Below, piece after piece: positions 15,709 to 24,172 of a stretch of 64,000 nt of DNA. This stretch comes from Kribbella sindirgiensis (GTDB lineage: Bacteria > Actinomycetota > Actinomycetes > Propionibacteriales > Kribbellaceae), in the NCBI RefSeq assembly GCF_004331435.1, contig NZ_SJKA01000008.1, positions 278,309-342,308 of the forward strand. The letters run 5' to 3'. The translations under genes and the position numbers were made by a program. The notes beneath the pieces are model-generated. The model was not told the origin of the DNA, searched no databases, and saw only the letters and a program-made list of their open reading frames with translations. Position 1 is the stretch's first letter. Every line of letters begins with the position of its first letter.

Positions 15709-16466
15709 TGCTCTACAGCCTCTACACGCGCCGTCTCAGGCGCCAGCTCGTCGGCCTGCCGAAGCCGCAGCACGTCGCGATCGCGATGGACGGCAACCGG
15801 CGCTGGGCGAAGCGCGCCGGGTACGACGACGTACGCATCGGCCATCGCTTCGGCGCCGAGCACCTGGAGCTGTTCCTGCAGTGGTGCGCCGACGCCGGGA
15901 TCCCGTGTGTCACGGCCTGGGTCGCGTCGCCGAGCAACCTGCGCAAGCGCGACGCGGACCAGGTCGACTACCTGATGAACCTCACCGAGACCGTGCTCGC
16001 GGAGCACGTCCGGCGCGACAATCGCTGGCGGCTGCACGTCGCCGGCCAGCTGGATCTGTTGCCGGATTCAACAGCTCGTGCGCTGAAGGAGGCCGTGGAG
16101 GAGACGCGCGACCGTCCGGACGCAGGCGATCTGACCATCGCGATCGCCTACAGCGGCCGGCTCGAGGTGCTGGACGCAGTTCGGTCGGTGCTCGACGAGG
16201 CGGCCGCGGACGGGCGGTCGATCGAGGAGGTCGCGGACGCGTTGAGCGAGGACGACATCAGTCGGCACCTGTACGTTCCGGGCCTGCCGGACCCGGAACT
16301 GGTGATCCGGACCAGCGGCGAACTGCGGATGTCGGACTTCCTGCTGTGGCAGGCGACCGGCTCGGAAATCGAGTTCTGCGACCTCTACTGGCCCGCATTC
16401 CGCGAGGTGGACCTGCTCCGCGCGCTCCGAACGTACGGACGCCGGAGACTGGAACGATCCAGTTGA
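15708..16466 (+). CDS. Short cis-prenyltransferase (isoprenyl transferase, UppS-like)
   Basis: A 252-residue cis-prenyltransferase with all five conserved regions, among them 'HVAIAMDGNRRWAKRAG' with the catalytic Asp at 28, 'WVASPSNLRKR', 'IAIAYSGRLEVLDAV' and 'IRTSGELRMSDFLLWQ'. These enzymes add isopentenyl diphosphate in cis to make Z-polyprenyl diphosphates for wall lipid carriers. Actinobacteria usually have more than one; this form resembles the short-chain (Z-FPP or decaprenyl-priming) type as much as UppS, so I leave the symbol blank. Start: the ATG at 15708, which overlaps the ligase stop. Confidence 0.88.
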   Translation: MLYSLYTRRLRRQLVGLPKPQHVAIAMDGNRRWAKRAGYDDVRIGHRFGAEHLELFLQWCADAGIPCVTAWVASPSNLRKRDADQVDYLMNLTETVLAEHVRRDNRWRLHVAGQLDLLPDSTARALKEAVEETRDRPDAGDLTIAIAYSGRLEVLDAVRSVLDEAAADGRSIEEVADALSEDDISRHLYVPGLPDPELVIRTSGELRMSDFLLWQATGSEIEFCDLYWPAFREVDLLRALRTYGRRRLERSS

Positions 16467-16530
16467 ATACTTCCGCCCGCTGAGGGGGCACTATGGAGGT
16501 ATACCGACTGGTAAGCACGGAGGTGGCACG

Positions 16531-17034
16531 ATGTACGACGTCGTACTGCTCGTCGAACAGGAACTGTCCGAGCCCGACGCGAAACGCGTCGTCGAACTCC
16601 ATCAGGACATGCCCGATCCGGTCAGGTACCACGTACTGGTGCCCTGCCACAACGCGGAGGCGGGCGTCGAGGCGTCGATCAGCGCCCTCGGGACCGCGGA
16701 CCTCTACGGGCCGGGCCTGGCCGGTCAGCGCCAGGACCTAGCTGAGGCGCAGAAGGCGATCGACACCGAGGCCAAGGGCTGCAGCGGCCGGAGCGTGCAG
16801 CGGCTGCGCGACCTCGGGCAGACCGCCGAGGGCGGGATCTCGCACGACCGTCCGATCGACGCCCTGGTCGCGACCGTGCAGCACGTCCACGGCCAGGAGG
16901 TCATCATCCTGACGCGGCCGCACATCGTCGCGGAGTTCTTCCACCTCGACTGGACCAACTCGGCCCGCCGACACCTCGGCGTACCGGTCCTCCACCTCCT
17001 GGAACACGACTCACGCCCGGCCGCGACCAAGTAA
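16531..17034 (+). CDS. Hypothetical protein with alternating alpha/beta pattern
   Basis: A 167-residue soluble protein of unknown family. It has strands 'YDVVLLVEQ', 'VRYHVLVPCHN' and 'GQEVIILTRPHI' separated by helices, and a C-terminal 'LGVPVLHLLEHD'. The pattern recalls a universal-stress-protein or Rossmann-like fold, and 'ALVATVQHVHGQEVIILTRP' sits where USPs bind nucleotide, but the usual GxxG-S motif is missing. The ATG at 16531 is preceded by a clear SD (GGAGG at 16519-16523). Confidence 0.5.
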   Translation: MYDVVLLVEQELSEPDAKRVVELHQDMPDPVRYHVLVPCHNAEAGVEASISALGTADLYGPGLAGQRQDLAEAQKAIDTEAKGCSGRSVQRLRDLGQTAEGGISHDRPIDALVATVQHVHGQEVIILTRPHIVAEFFHLDWTNSARRHLGVPVLHLLEHDSRPAATK

Positions 17035-17049
17035 CCAGAATCGGGTCTC

Positions 17050-17226
17050 TCAGTGCGGGAGTAGGGCCGCGTAGGTGATGCCGCCGGCGAGACTGGCTAT
17101 CAGGAGGGAGAGGGTGGTGCGGATCGCGCGGTCGCCGGTGCGGCCGTAGTGGCGGCCGTCCTCGGAGTGGTACGCGACCTTGAAGCCGGCGTACCCGGCT
17201 GCCAGGACGAGGCCCAGTTTGATCAT
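17050..17226 (-). CDS. 58-residue membrane protein coupled to the ABC exporter
   Basis: Reading the minus strand from the ATG at 17226 gives 58 codons to a TGA at 17050-17052. The protein has a hydrophobic N-terminal segment (IKLGLVLAAGYAGFKVAY), a charged middle (SEDGRHYGRTGDRAIRTT) and a second hydrophobic segment (LSLLIASLAGGITYAALL). Its start overlaps the exporter stop (TGATG), so it is translated with it. Two helices and a charged loop suggest a small membrane partner. I recognise no family. Confidence 0.6.
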   Translation of the reverse strand: MIKLGLVLAAGYAGFKVAYHSEDGRHYGRTGDRAIRTTLSLLIASLAGGITYAALLPH

Positions 17227-19112
17227 CAGACACCTGCCGCTGTGCCGGATTCGTTGAACTGCGTGTGGTACAGATCAGCGTACTCGCCGCCGGCGGCCAG
17301 TAGCTGCTCGTGTGTGCCGCGCTCCACGATGTTGCCGTGGTCAACCACCAGGATCTGGTCCGCGTTCCGCACCGTCGACAGCCGGTGCGCGATCACCAGC
17401 GACGTACGGCCTTCGAGTGCGGTGTCCAGCGCCCGCTGAACGGCGACCTCGGACTCGGAGTCCAGGTGCGCGGTCGCCTCGTCGAGGACGACGACCTTCG
17501 GAGCCTTCAGCAACAACCGGGCGATGGCGAGTCGTTGCCGCTCGCCACCGGACAGCCGGTGACCGCGATCGCCGACCACGGTGTCCAGGCCGTCCGGCAA
17601 CGCTGACACCAGCTCCCAGATCTGCGCGGCCCGGAGCGCCGCGACCAGCTCCTCCTCGGCCGCGCCGGGTTTCGCGTAGGCGAGGTTGGCGCGGATCGTG
17701 TCGTGGAACATGTGCGCGTCCTGTGTGACGTACCCGATCGTGTCGTGCAGGGACTGCAAGGTGACGTCGCGAACATCCTGACCGCCGATCCGCACCGCTC
17801 CCCCGCTCACGTCGTACAGCCGGGCGACCAGGTTCGTGATGGTCGTCTTGCCGGCTCCGGACGGGCCGACCAGCGCGACCATCTGGCCGGGCCGTACGAC
17901 GAAACTCACGTCCTCCAGCACCTGGGCCGAGACCCGCTTGTCCAGGACGGCGACCGACTCGAGGCTGGCCAGCGAGACCTGCTCGGCCGTCGGGTACGCG
18001 AACGCGACGTGCTCGAACTCGACACTCGCCGCGTCGGCCGGCAGATCCGTCGCGTCCGGGGCGTCCGTGATCATCGGTTCGAGGTCGAGCACCTCGAAGA
18101 CCCGCTCGAACGACACCAGCGCGGTCATCACGTCGACGCGGACGTTGGACAGCGCGGTCAGCGGACCGTACAGCCTGCCGAGCAGCGCGACGAGCGCGAG
18201 CAGCGTGCCGATGGTCAACGTCTCGCGGACGGCCAGGTTGCCGCCCACGCCGTACACCAGGGCCGTGGCCAGCGCCGCCACCAACGTCAGCGCGGTGAAG
18301 AACACGCGGCCGAGCATCGCGATCCGGATGCCCAGGTCGCGGACCCGCCCGGCGCGCTCGCCGAAGTCCGCGTTCTCGAGGCGGGGCTGGCCGAACAGGG
18401 TGACCAGCAGCGCCCCACCGACGCTGAAGCGCTCGGTCATCGACGTGGACATCTCGGCGTTGAGGTTCATCTGTTCGCGCGTCATCGCGGCCAGCCGGCG
18501 GCCGAGGACCCGCGCGGGGATCAGGAAGATCGGCAGCATCAGGATCGCGACCACCGTCAGCTGCCAGCTCAGCACGAGCATCGCGCCGATGACCAGGATC
18601 AGGCTGATGACGTTCGAGACGACGCCGGACAGGGTCGAGGTGAAGGCCTGCTGGGCACCGATCACGTCGTTGTTGAGCCGGGAGACCAGCGCGCCGGTCT
18701 GGGTCCGGGTGAAGAACGCGACCGGCATCCGCTGGACGTGCGCGAACACCTTCGTCCGCAGGTCGAAGATCAGCCCTTCACCGATCCGCGCCGAGAACCA
18801 GCGCTGCACCAGCCCCAGCGCCGCCTCCACGACCGCGAGCAACGCGACCACCAGGGCGAGCGCGGTCACCAGGCCGGCGTTCCCCTTGGAGATCCCGTCG
18901 TCGACGATCTTCTTGAACAGCAGCGGCGACGCGATCACCAGCACCGCCGAAACGATCACCAGCAGCAGGAACGCCGTGATGTGCCAGCGGAACGGCCTGG
19001 CGAACCGGACGATCCGCCGCAGCGTGCCCTTGGCGAGCTTCTGCTCGAGGACCGACGAGTCCTGGCGCCGCCAGCCCATCGCGCCCATCCCTGGGCGCAT
19101 CATTCCCGACAT
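17226..19112 (-). CDS. ABC exporter, fused permease and ATPase
   Basis: A 628-residue half-transporter with six N-terminal membrane helices (residues about 40-330) and a C-terminal ATPase. It shows Walker A GPSGAGKTT, Q-loop 'GYVTQDAHMF', signature LSGGERQRLA, Walker B 'VVVLDEATAHLD' and the switch His in 'LVIAHRLSTV'. It belongs to the MsbA/LmrA-like type IV exporters, which work as dimers; the substrate is unknown. An unusual loop of about 30 residues (ESVAVLDKRVSAQ) lies between the start of the ATPase and its Walker A. A twin-operator region of the divergent ArsR operon lies just upstream and may affect it too. Confidence 0.92.
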   Translation of the reverse strand: MSGMMRPGMGAMGWRRQDSSVLEQKLAKGTLRRIVRFARPFRWHITAFLLLVIVSAVLVIASPLLFKKIVDDGISKGNAGLVTALALVVALLAVVEAALGLVQRWFSARIGEGLIFDLRTKVFAHVQRMPVAFFTRTQTGALVSRLNNDVIGAQQAFTSTLSGVVSNVISLILVIGAMLVLSWQLTVVAILMLPIFLIPARVLGRRLAAMTREQMNLNAEMSTSMTERFSVGGALLVTLFGQPRLENADFGERAGRVRDLGIRIAMLGRVFFTALTLVAALATALVYGVGGNLAVRETLTIGTLLALVALLGRLYGPLTALSNVRVDVMTALVSFERVFEVLDLEPMITDAPDATDLPADAASVEFEHVAFAYPTAEQVSLASLESVAVLDKRVSAQVLEDVSFVVRPGQMVALVGPSGAGKTTITNLVARLYDVSGGAVRIGGQDVRDVTLQSLHDTIGYVTQDAHMFHDTIRANLAYAKPGAAEEELVAALRAAQIWELVSALPDGLDTVVGDRGHRLSGGERQRLAIARLLLKAPKVVVLDEATAHLDSESEVAVQRALDTALEGRTSLVIAHRLSTVRNADQILVVDHGNIVERGTHEQLLAAGGEYADLYHTQFNESGTAAGV

Positions 19113-19170
19113 CCGGCTCCCTCCCTCTTACCTGCATCTTCTCAACATCCGGAGCCCGGCGACGCTTCCC

Positions 19171-19230
19171 GCAACTTTTGGTTGCGCATCAGCGCGAGCT
19201 GATCTAGAGTCACATGCAACCAAAGGTTGC
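19171..19230 (+). promoter_or_regulatory. Promoter with two ArsR-type operators for the AHSA1/ArsR operon
   Basis: Two 15-base dyads sit 30 bases apart: GCAACTTTTGGTTGC (19171-19185) and GCAACCAAAGGTTGC (19216-19230). Between and over them is a promoter, TTGCGC (19182-19187), a 17-base spacer and TAGAGT (19205-19210). The first dyad covers the -35 and the second covers the predicted start at about 19217. The downstream operon encodes an ArsR regulator, so this looks like a self-repressed promoter. Confidence 0.75.
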
Positions 19231-19245
19231 GAAAGGACGGAAGCG

Positions 19246-19686
19246 ATGACCAGGAGCATCGAGCGGGAGATCCGGGTGCAGGCCAGCCCCGAGGTGGTCT
19301 ACGAGGTGATCAGCTCGCCCGAGCACCTGCGCGAGTGGTGGCCGGAAGAGGTGGACCTCGACCCGGTGCCCGGCGCGAGCGGGCGGATCACCTTCCGGCG
19401 GCCGGAAGGGGACAAGGTCGAGCCGGTGACGGTCGTCGAGGCCGACCCGCCGCGGCGCTTCTCCTTCCGCTGGGGCTACACCGGCGACACCGCCACGCCG
19501 GAGAACTCGCTGCTGGTCACGTTCGACGTCATCCCGGCCGACGGCGGCACGCTCCTGCGCTTCGCCGAGACCGGGTACGACGCGGCGTCGAAGCCCGACG
19601 AGATGCTCGCCGACCACACCACCGGCTGGGACTACTTCCTTCCCCGCATCCCGCCGTACGCCGGGAAGCTGGCGCAGCGGCCGTGA
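19246..19686 (+). CDS. SRPBCC (AHSA1-like) domain protein
   Basis: A 146-residue START/AHSA1-fold protein: 'SIEREIRVQASPEVVYEVIS', 'LREWWPEEVDLDP', then strands ending in 'GTLLRFAETGYDA' and a C-terminal helix. The fold has a hydrophobic cavity for small lipophilic ligands. Single-domain actinobacterial members of unknown ligand are often paired with ArsR regulators, as here. Start: the ATG at 19246 with SD AAAGGACGG. Its stop overlaps the ArsR start (GTGA). Confidence 0.85.
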   Translation: MTRSIEREIRVQASPEVVYEVISSPEHLREWWPEEVDLDPVPGASGRITFRRPEGDKVEPVTVVEADPPRRFSFRWGYTGDTATPENSLLVTFDVIPADGGTLLRFAETGYDAASKPDEMLADHTTGWDYFLPRIPPYAGKLAQRP

Positions 19687-20018
19687 TCGACGACGAGCTC
19701 TGGTCGGCGATCGGCGACCCGACCCGGCGGCGGATGCTCGACCTGCTGCTCGCGGACGGCGGCGGCACGGCGACCGGTCTCAGCGACCAGCTGCCCGTCA
19801 CGCGGCAGGCGGTCGCGAAGCATCTCGGCGTCCTCGACCGGGCCGGCCTGGTGCACTCCACGCCGTCCGGACGGGAACGCCGCTACACCGTGGACGAGAA
19901 CCGCCTCGCCCACGCCATCAATCAGCTGACCGACGTCACCGACGCCTGGGACCGGCGGCTGCAGCGCATCAAGCGCATCTCCGAGGCAATCGAACAACGA
20001 AAGAGGCAACAGCCATGA
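19683..20018 (+). CDS. ArsR family transcriptional regulator
   Basis: A 111-residue winged-helix protein: 'LWSAIGDPTRRRMLDLLL', 'LPVTRQAVAKHLGVLDRAGLV' (recognition helix) and the wing 'GRERRYTVDENRL'. No CxC or C-terminal His metal site is visible, so it is not a classic metal sensor. It belongs to the group of ArsR proteins found between SRPBCC genes, whose effector is unknown. GTG start at 19683. It probably binds the twin dyads at 19171-19230. Confidence 0.9.
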   Translation: MIDDELWSAIGDPTRRRMLDLLLADGGGTATGLSDQLPVTRQAVAKHLGVLDRAGLVHSTPSGRERRYTVDENRLAHAINQLTDVTDAWDRRLQRIKRISEAIEQRKRQQP

Positions 20019-20458
20019 GCGATATCTTGCACCGGGTCGGCGTCATCGCGTCCCCGAAGGATGTGTACGCCGCACTCACCACGATCGACGGCCTGGCCGG
20101 GTGGTGGACCGAGGACACCGTCGGCGACCCGGACGGGGTGATCCAGTTCCGGTTCGCGACGGCTGGTGGCGACGGGTTCGACATGAAGGTCGTCGAGACC
20201 AAGCCCGGCGAACTGGTCCACTGGGAGGTCGTCGGCGGCCCGGACGAGTGGATCGGCACCCACGTCACCTTCGAGCTGTCCCAGACCGACGAGTACACGA
20301 TCGTCCTGTTCAAGCAGGCAGGCTGGCGGGAGCCGGTCGAGTTCATGTACCACTGCAGCACCAAGTGGGCCACGTTCCTGATGAGCCTCAAGCAGTACGT
20401 CGAAACCGGCAAGGGCGAGCCCGCGCCACACGACGTACTGGTGAGCAACTGGCACTAA
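20015..20458 (+). CDS. Second SRPBCC domain protein
   Basis: A 147-residue protein of the same fold as the first gene of the operon ('LHRVGVIASPKDVYAALTT', 'LAGWWTEDTVGDPDG', 'GWREPVEFMYHCSTKWATFLMSL'), but not a close copy. It overlaps the ArsR stop (ATGA at 20015). One operon thus encodes two SRPBCC proteins and their regulator. Confidence 0.85.
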   Translation: MSDILHRVGVIASPKDVYAALTTIDGLAGWWTEDTVGDPDGVIQFRFATAGGDGFDMKVVETKPGELVHWEVVGGPDEWIGTHVTFELSQTDEYTIVLFKQAGWREPVEFMYHCSTKWATFLMSLKQYVETGKGEPAPHDVLVSNWH

Positions 20459-20503
20459 CCGGCTGGCCGTCGCAGTCTCGGTTGTACAGGAGCCTCATTT
20501 GAT

Positions 20504-20575
20504 GGGTGGACGTCCGAGATGCCGGGTTGGCAACCCAGATACCAGGCACAGACCCACCATCTCAGACGCCCACCC
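20504..20575. terminator. Large stem-loop between convergent genes
   Basis: Arms at 20504-20521 (GGGTGGACGTCCGAGATG) and 20558-20575 pair at 16 of 18 positions. A small GGGTT/AACCC hairpin sits in the loop (20524-20536). It lies in the 190-base gap between the SRPBCC operon and the enoyl-CoA hydratase gene, whose 3' ends face it. A terminator for both is the simple reading. Confidence 0.55.
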
Positions 20576-20648
20576 ACCAAACGCCCACCCCCACCAAACA
20601 CCCGGCTGCCTTGCCGGTCTGCCCTCGCTTCACCGAGCGGCGTTGCCC

Positions 20649-21413
20649 CTAACCCAGCGCGGCGATGAGTTCCTTCAGGCGGCGGGACTGAGCCTCACGC
20701 TCGGCCGTCAACTGATCCTCGTAGGTGCGGTCCGCGGCGCCGAGCAGCAAGGCCTTGGTCTCGCGGATCGCACCCGGGAGCGGGCCCAGGACGGCGTCGG
20801 TCAGGTCCTTCACCGTCGCCGCCAGTTCCTCGGCGGGTACGACGATGTTGGCCAGCCCGATCTCCTTCGCCTCGGCCGCCTCCACCCACCGGGTCGTCGT
20901 ACACAGCTCGAGCGCCCGCGAATAGCCGACCAGCTGCACCAGCGGCTGGGTGCCACCGAGGTCGGGCACCAGACCGAGGGCCGGCTCGCGCATGCTGAAG
21001 CGGGCGTCCGGGGTCACGACCCGCAGATCACAGGCGAGCGCCAACTGGAACCCGGCGCCGACAGCGTGCCCCTGGACAGCCGCGATGCTGATGATCTCCG
21101 GACGCCGCAGCCAGGAGAACCCGGACTGGAACGCGGCGATCAGCTCCAGCAGTTCCGGCTCCGGCTTGGCGCCCAGCGTCAGCAACGGCTCCTGACCGTC
21201 GACGGGATCGCCGACCATCAACCGCCGGTCCAGGCCGGCCGAGAACGACGGCCCCTCCCCCGACACGACCACCACGCGGACGTCGGACGGCAGCGCCGTA
21301 CCGAACTCGGCCAGCGCACTCCACATCGCCGGAGTCTGCGCGTTGCGCACCTCGGGACGATCCAGCACAACCCGGGCCACCGGCCCGTCCACCGTCAACC
21401 GCAGACCTGTCAT
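20649..21413 (-). CDS. Enoyl-CoA hydratase/isomerase family protein
   Basis: A 254-residue crotonase-fold protein with 'VARVVLDRPEVRNAQTPAM', the oxyanion-hole region 'FSAGLDRRL' and 'AAVQGHAVGAGFQLALACDLRV', and the second-site 'EPALGLVPDLGGTQPLVQLVG'. Crotonases hydrate, isomerise or cleave acyl-CoA thioesters. The second catalytic Glu position reads Asp (VPDLGGT), which occurs in several subgroups, so the exact reaction is open. It stands alone between two intergenic regions. Confidence 0.88.
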   Translation of the reverse strand: MTGLRLTVDGPVARVVLDRPEVRNAQTPAMWSALAEFGTALPSDVRVVVVSGEGPSFSAGLDRRLMVGDPVDGQEPLLTLGAKPEPELLELIAAFQSGFSWLRRPEIISIAAVQGHAVGAGFQLALACDLRVVTPDARFSMREPALGLVPDLGGTQPLVQLVGYSRALELCTTTRWVEAAEAKEIGLANIVVPAEELAATVKDLTDAVLGPLPGAIRETKALLLGAADRTYEDQLTAEREAQSRRLKELIAALG

Positions 21414-21437
21414 GGCGCGGATATTACCCGGAAGTAA

Positions 21438-23036
21438 TCAGGCGAGCGAGATGAGGTCGGCGTACTCGTTGGTCCAGAGGTCTTCGACGCCGTCGGGGAG
21501 CAGGACGACGCGTTCGGGCTCGAGGGCTTCGACGGCGCCCTCGTCGTGGGTGACCAGGACGATCGCGCCGGTGTACGAGCGGATCGCGTTCAGCACCTCG
21601 GCGCGGGACGCGGGGTCCAGGTTGTTGGTCGGCTCGTCGAGGAGCAGGACGTTCGCCGCCGACACGACCAGCGTCGCCAGCGCGAGGCGGGTCTTCTCGC
21701 CGCCGGACAGCACCTTGGCCGGCTTGTCCGCGTCGTCGCCGGTGAACAGGAACGAGCCGAGCACGCTGCGCGCCTGCGTCTCGTTCAGGTCCGGGGCGGC
21801 GGTCTTCATGTTCTCCAGGACCGTCCGGTTCACGTCCAGGGTCTCGTGCTCCTGGGCGTAGTACCCGAGCTTGAGGCCGTGGCCGTCGACCACTTCACCC
21901 GTGTCGGCCTTCTCGATCCCGCCGAGGATCCGCAGCAGTGTGGTCTTCCCGGCGCCGTTCAGGCCGAGTACGACGACCCGCGAGCCCTTGTCGATCGCCA
22001 GGTCGACGTCGGTGAAGATCTCCAGCGAGCCGTACGACTTCGACAGCTCCCGCGCCATCAGCGGCGTCTTCCCGCAGGCCGCCGGCGTCGGGAAGGAGAT
22101 CTTCGCGACGCGGTCCTGCTTGCGCTCGTCCTCGAGCGACGACATCAACCGCTCGGCCCGCCGCAGCATCTGCTGCGCCGCGGCCGCCTTGGTCGCCTTG
22201 GCGCGCATCTTGTTCGCCTGGTCGACCAGCTGGGTCGCCTTCTTCTCCGCGTTCGCCCGCTCGCGCTTGCGGCGGCGTTCGTCGGTCTCCCGCTGCAGCA
22301 GGTACGCCTTCCAGCCGACGTTGTAGACGTCGATCTCGGCCCGGTTCGCATCCAGGTGGAAGACCCGGGTGACAGTGTCCTGCAGCAGGTTCACGTCGTG
22401 GCTGATCATGATCACGCCACCGGCGTACGACTTCAGGAAGTCGCGCAGCCAGATGATCGAGTCGGCGTCCAGGTGGTTCGTCGGCTCGTCGAGCAGCAGC
22501 GTCTCGGCCTGTGCGAACAGGATCCGGGCCAGCTCGACCCGGCGGCGCTGACCACCGGACAGCGTCGACAGCGGCTGGCCGAGGACACGGTCCGGGAGAC
22601 CCAGGTTCGCGGCGATGCGGGCCGCCTCGGACTCGGCGGCGTACCCACCGGCGGCGTGCAACTCCGCCTCGGCCCGCTCGTAGCGGCGCATGCCCTTCGC
22701 GCGGGTCTTCTCGTCCGCACTGGCCATCGACTTCTCGGCGGAGCGCAACCGGCGTACGACGTCGTCCAGGCCGCGCGCGGACAGGATCCGGTCCCGGGCC
22801 AGTACGTCGAGATCGCCCGTGCGCGGGTCCTGCGGCAGGTAGCCGATCTCGCCCGAGGACGTCACGGAACCGCTGGCCGGCAGCCCCTCACCGGCGAGGA
22901 TCTTGGTCAGCGTCGTCTTGCCGGCGCCGTTGCGGCCGACCAGCCCGACCTTGTCGCCGGGGCCGACCCGGAACGAGGCGGGCGCGAGCAGCTGACGGGC
23001 ACCGACGCGCACCTCGAGATTGGAAACGGTGATCAT
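21438..23036 (-). CDS. ABC-F family ATPase
   Basis: A 532-residue soluble protein with two ABC cassettes: Walker A 'GRNGAGKTT' and 'GLNGAGKTT', signatures LSGGQRRRVE and LSGGEKTRLA, and two 'LLLDEPTNHLD/NNLD' Walker B blocks. A long basic linker (about 240-315, rich in Lys, Arg and Ala) joins the two cassettes. ABC-F proteins bind the ribosomal E site and act in translation or antibiotic protection. No membrane domain is present. Which housekeeping subclass it belongs to cannot be decided by eye. Confidence 0.92.
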   Translation of the reverse strand: MITVSNLEVRVGARQLLAPASFRVGPGDKVGLVGRNGAGKTTLTKILAGEGLPASGSVTSSGEIGYLPQDPRTGDLDVLARDRILSARGLDDVVRRLRSAEKSMASADEKTRAKGMRRYERAEAELHAAGGYAAESEAARIAANLGLPDRVLGQPLSTLSGGQRRRVELARILFAQAETLLLDEPTNHLDADSIIWLRDFLKSYAGGVIMISHDVNLLQDTVTRVFHLDANRAEIDVYNVGWKAYLLQRETDERRRKRERANAEKKATQLVDQANKMRAKATKAAAAQQMLRRAERLMSSLEDERKQDRVAKISFPTPAACGKTPLMARELSKSYGSLEIFTDVDLAIDKGSRVVVLGLNGAGKTTLLRILGGIEKADTGEVVDGHGLKLGYYAQEHETLDVNRTVLENMKTAAPDLNETQARSVLGSFLFTGDDADKPAKVLSGGEKTRLALATLVVSAANVLLLDEPTNNLDPASRAEVLNAIRSYTGAIVLVTHDEGAVEALEPERVVLLPDGVEDLWTNEYADLISLA

Positions 23037-23166
23037 CGGGGGTCGCAGGCGTCCTTACGCTGGGATACGGGGCTGAGCTCCGGGCGGGCAGGGCAGTGTC
23101 GTGGCGGCGTCGCGGCAGTGTCGCGGCACGCCGAAATCCCCCGCTCTCAGGACTAGTGTAGGTGGC

Positions 23167-24069
23167 GTGAAATTCAATCCGGATGCGGATCTCGACACCA
23201 GCGGTGTCGAGGACACCCGCGGTAGTGGTGGCGGACGCGGCGGTGGCCTCCCCGGCGGGATGATCCCGGTCGGCGGCGGCATCGGCGGCATCATCCTGCT
23301 CGTCGTGATCCTGCTGCTGACCGGTGGCCTGCCAGGCGGAGGTGGCAGCGAGGAACCGGCGGTGCGGAACACGGCGGCGGGCAATCTCGACTCCTGCAAG
23401 AAGGGCACCGACCTGCAGTCGAACTCGGACTGCCGGTTCGTGTTCTACCAGAACTCGATCGAGAGCTTCTGGGCCGCGGAGCTCCCCCGGCGCGGCAAGA
23501 AGTACACCCGGGCGCCGATGCGGGTGTTCGAAGGCTCGGTGAACACCGGCTGCGGCCCGGCGACCAGCGCGGTCGGCCCGTTCTACTGCCCGCCGGACAA
23601 GCGGGTGTACCTGGACATCGGGTTCTTCCGGACGCTGCAGAACGACCTGGGCGCCCGCGGCGGCGAGTTCGCCGAGGCGTACGTCGTGGCGCACGAGTAC
23701 GGCCACCACATCCAGAACCTGTACGGCATCCTCGACCGGATCAAGACCCGCAGCGGTCCGGCGTCGGACTCGGTCCGCTCCGAACTCCAGGCCGACTGCC
23801 TGGCCGGGATCTGGACCAACCACGCGACCACGGTCCCGAACTCGAGCGGCCAGCCGCTCATCACCGAGCTCAGCGAGGACGACATCGCCCGCGGCCTGGA
23901 CGCCGCCGCCTCGGTCGGCGACGACCGCATCCAGTCGAAGACCCAGGGCCAGGTCACCCCCGAAAGCTTCAGCCACGGCACCGCCGAACAACGCATGCGC
24001 TGGTTCACCAAGGGCATGGACTCCGGCGACATGACCACCTGCGACACCTGGTCCGCCCAAACCCTCTGA
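23167..24069 (+). CDS. Neutral zinc metallopeptidase (YpfJ/COG2321 family), membrane-anchored
   Basis: A 300-residue protein. A Gly-rich N-terminus leads to one membrane helix (about 38-58, GGIIGIILLVVILLL-like) and an outside catalytic domain with HExxH in 'VAHEYGHHIQNLYG' (near residue 177) and a third ligand region 'ELQADCLAGIW' (E..AD). Cys pairs (78 and 90, 120 and 130) suggest disulfides. COG2321 peptidases are of unknown substrate. Start: the GTG at 23167, with SD GTAGGTG just before it. It is divergent from the ABC-F gene. Confidence 0.88.
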   Translation: MKFNPDADLDTSGVEDTRGSGGGRGGGLPGGMIPVGGGIGGIILLVVILLLTGGLPGGGGSEEPAVRNTAAGNLDSCKKGTDLQSNSDCRFVFYQNSIESFWAAELPRRGKKYTRAPMRVFEGSVNTGCGPATSAVGPFYCPPDKRVYLDIGFFRTLQNDLGARGGEFAEAYVVAHEYGHHIQNLYGILDRIKTRSGPASDSVRSELQADCLAGIWTNHATTVPNSSGQPLITELSEDDIARGLDAAASVGDDRIQSKTQGQVTPESFSHGTAEQRMRWFTKGMDSGDMTTCDTWSAQTL

Positions 24070-24086
24070 CGGCCTGCCCTCTCAGC

Positions 24087-24159
24087 TGGAGGGTTGCCCC
24101 CTCAGATTCTCAATGGGCAACCCTCCAACTCGGGGGCTGCCCACTGAGTTGGAGGGTTG
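24087..24159. terminator. Three-arm repeat forming alternative hairpins between convergent genes
   Basis: Arm 1 TGGAGGGTTGCCC (24087-24099) pairs perfectly with arm 2 GGGCAACCCTCCA (24115-24127). The same arm 2, as CAACCCTCCAAC (24119-24130), also pairs perfectly over 12 bases with arm 3 (24148-24159). The two hairpins exclude each other. Placed between the 3' ends of the peptidase and the LysM/BTAD gene, arms 1-2 can end the plus transcript and arms 2-3 the minus one. Confidence 0.65.
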
Positions 24160-24172
24160 TCGGGGAAGGGCG

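Noticed and set aside
24087..24159. Three similar repeats considered as a CRISPR fragment
   Set aside because: The arms alternate in orientation and form hairpins between convergent genes; no regular spacers or cas genes are present.
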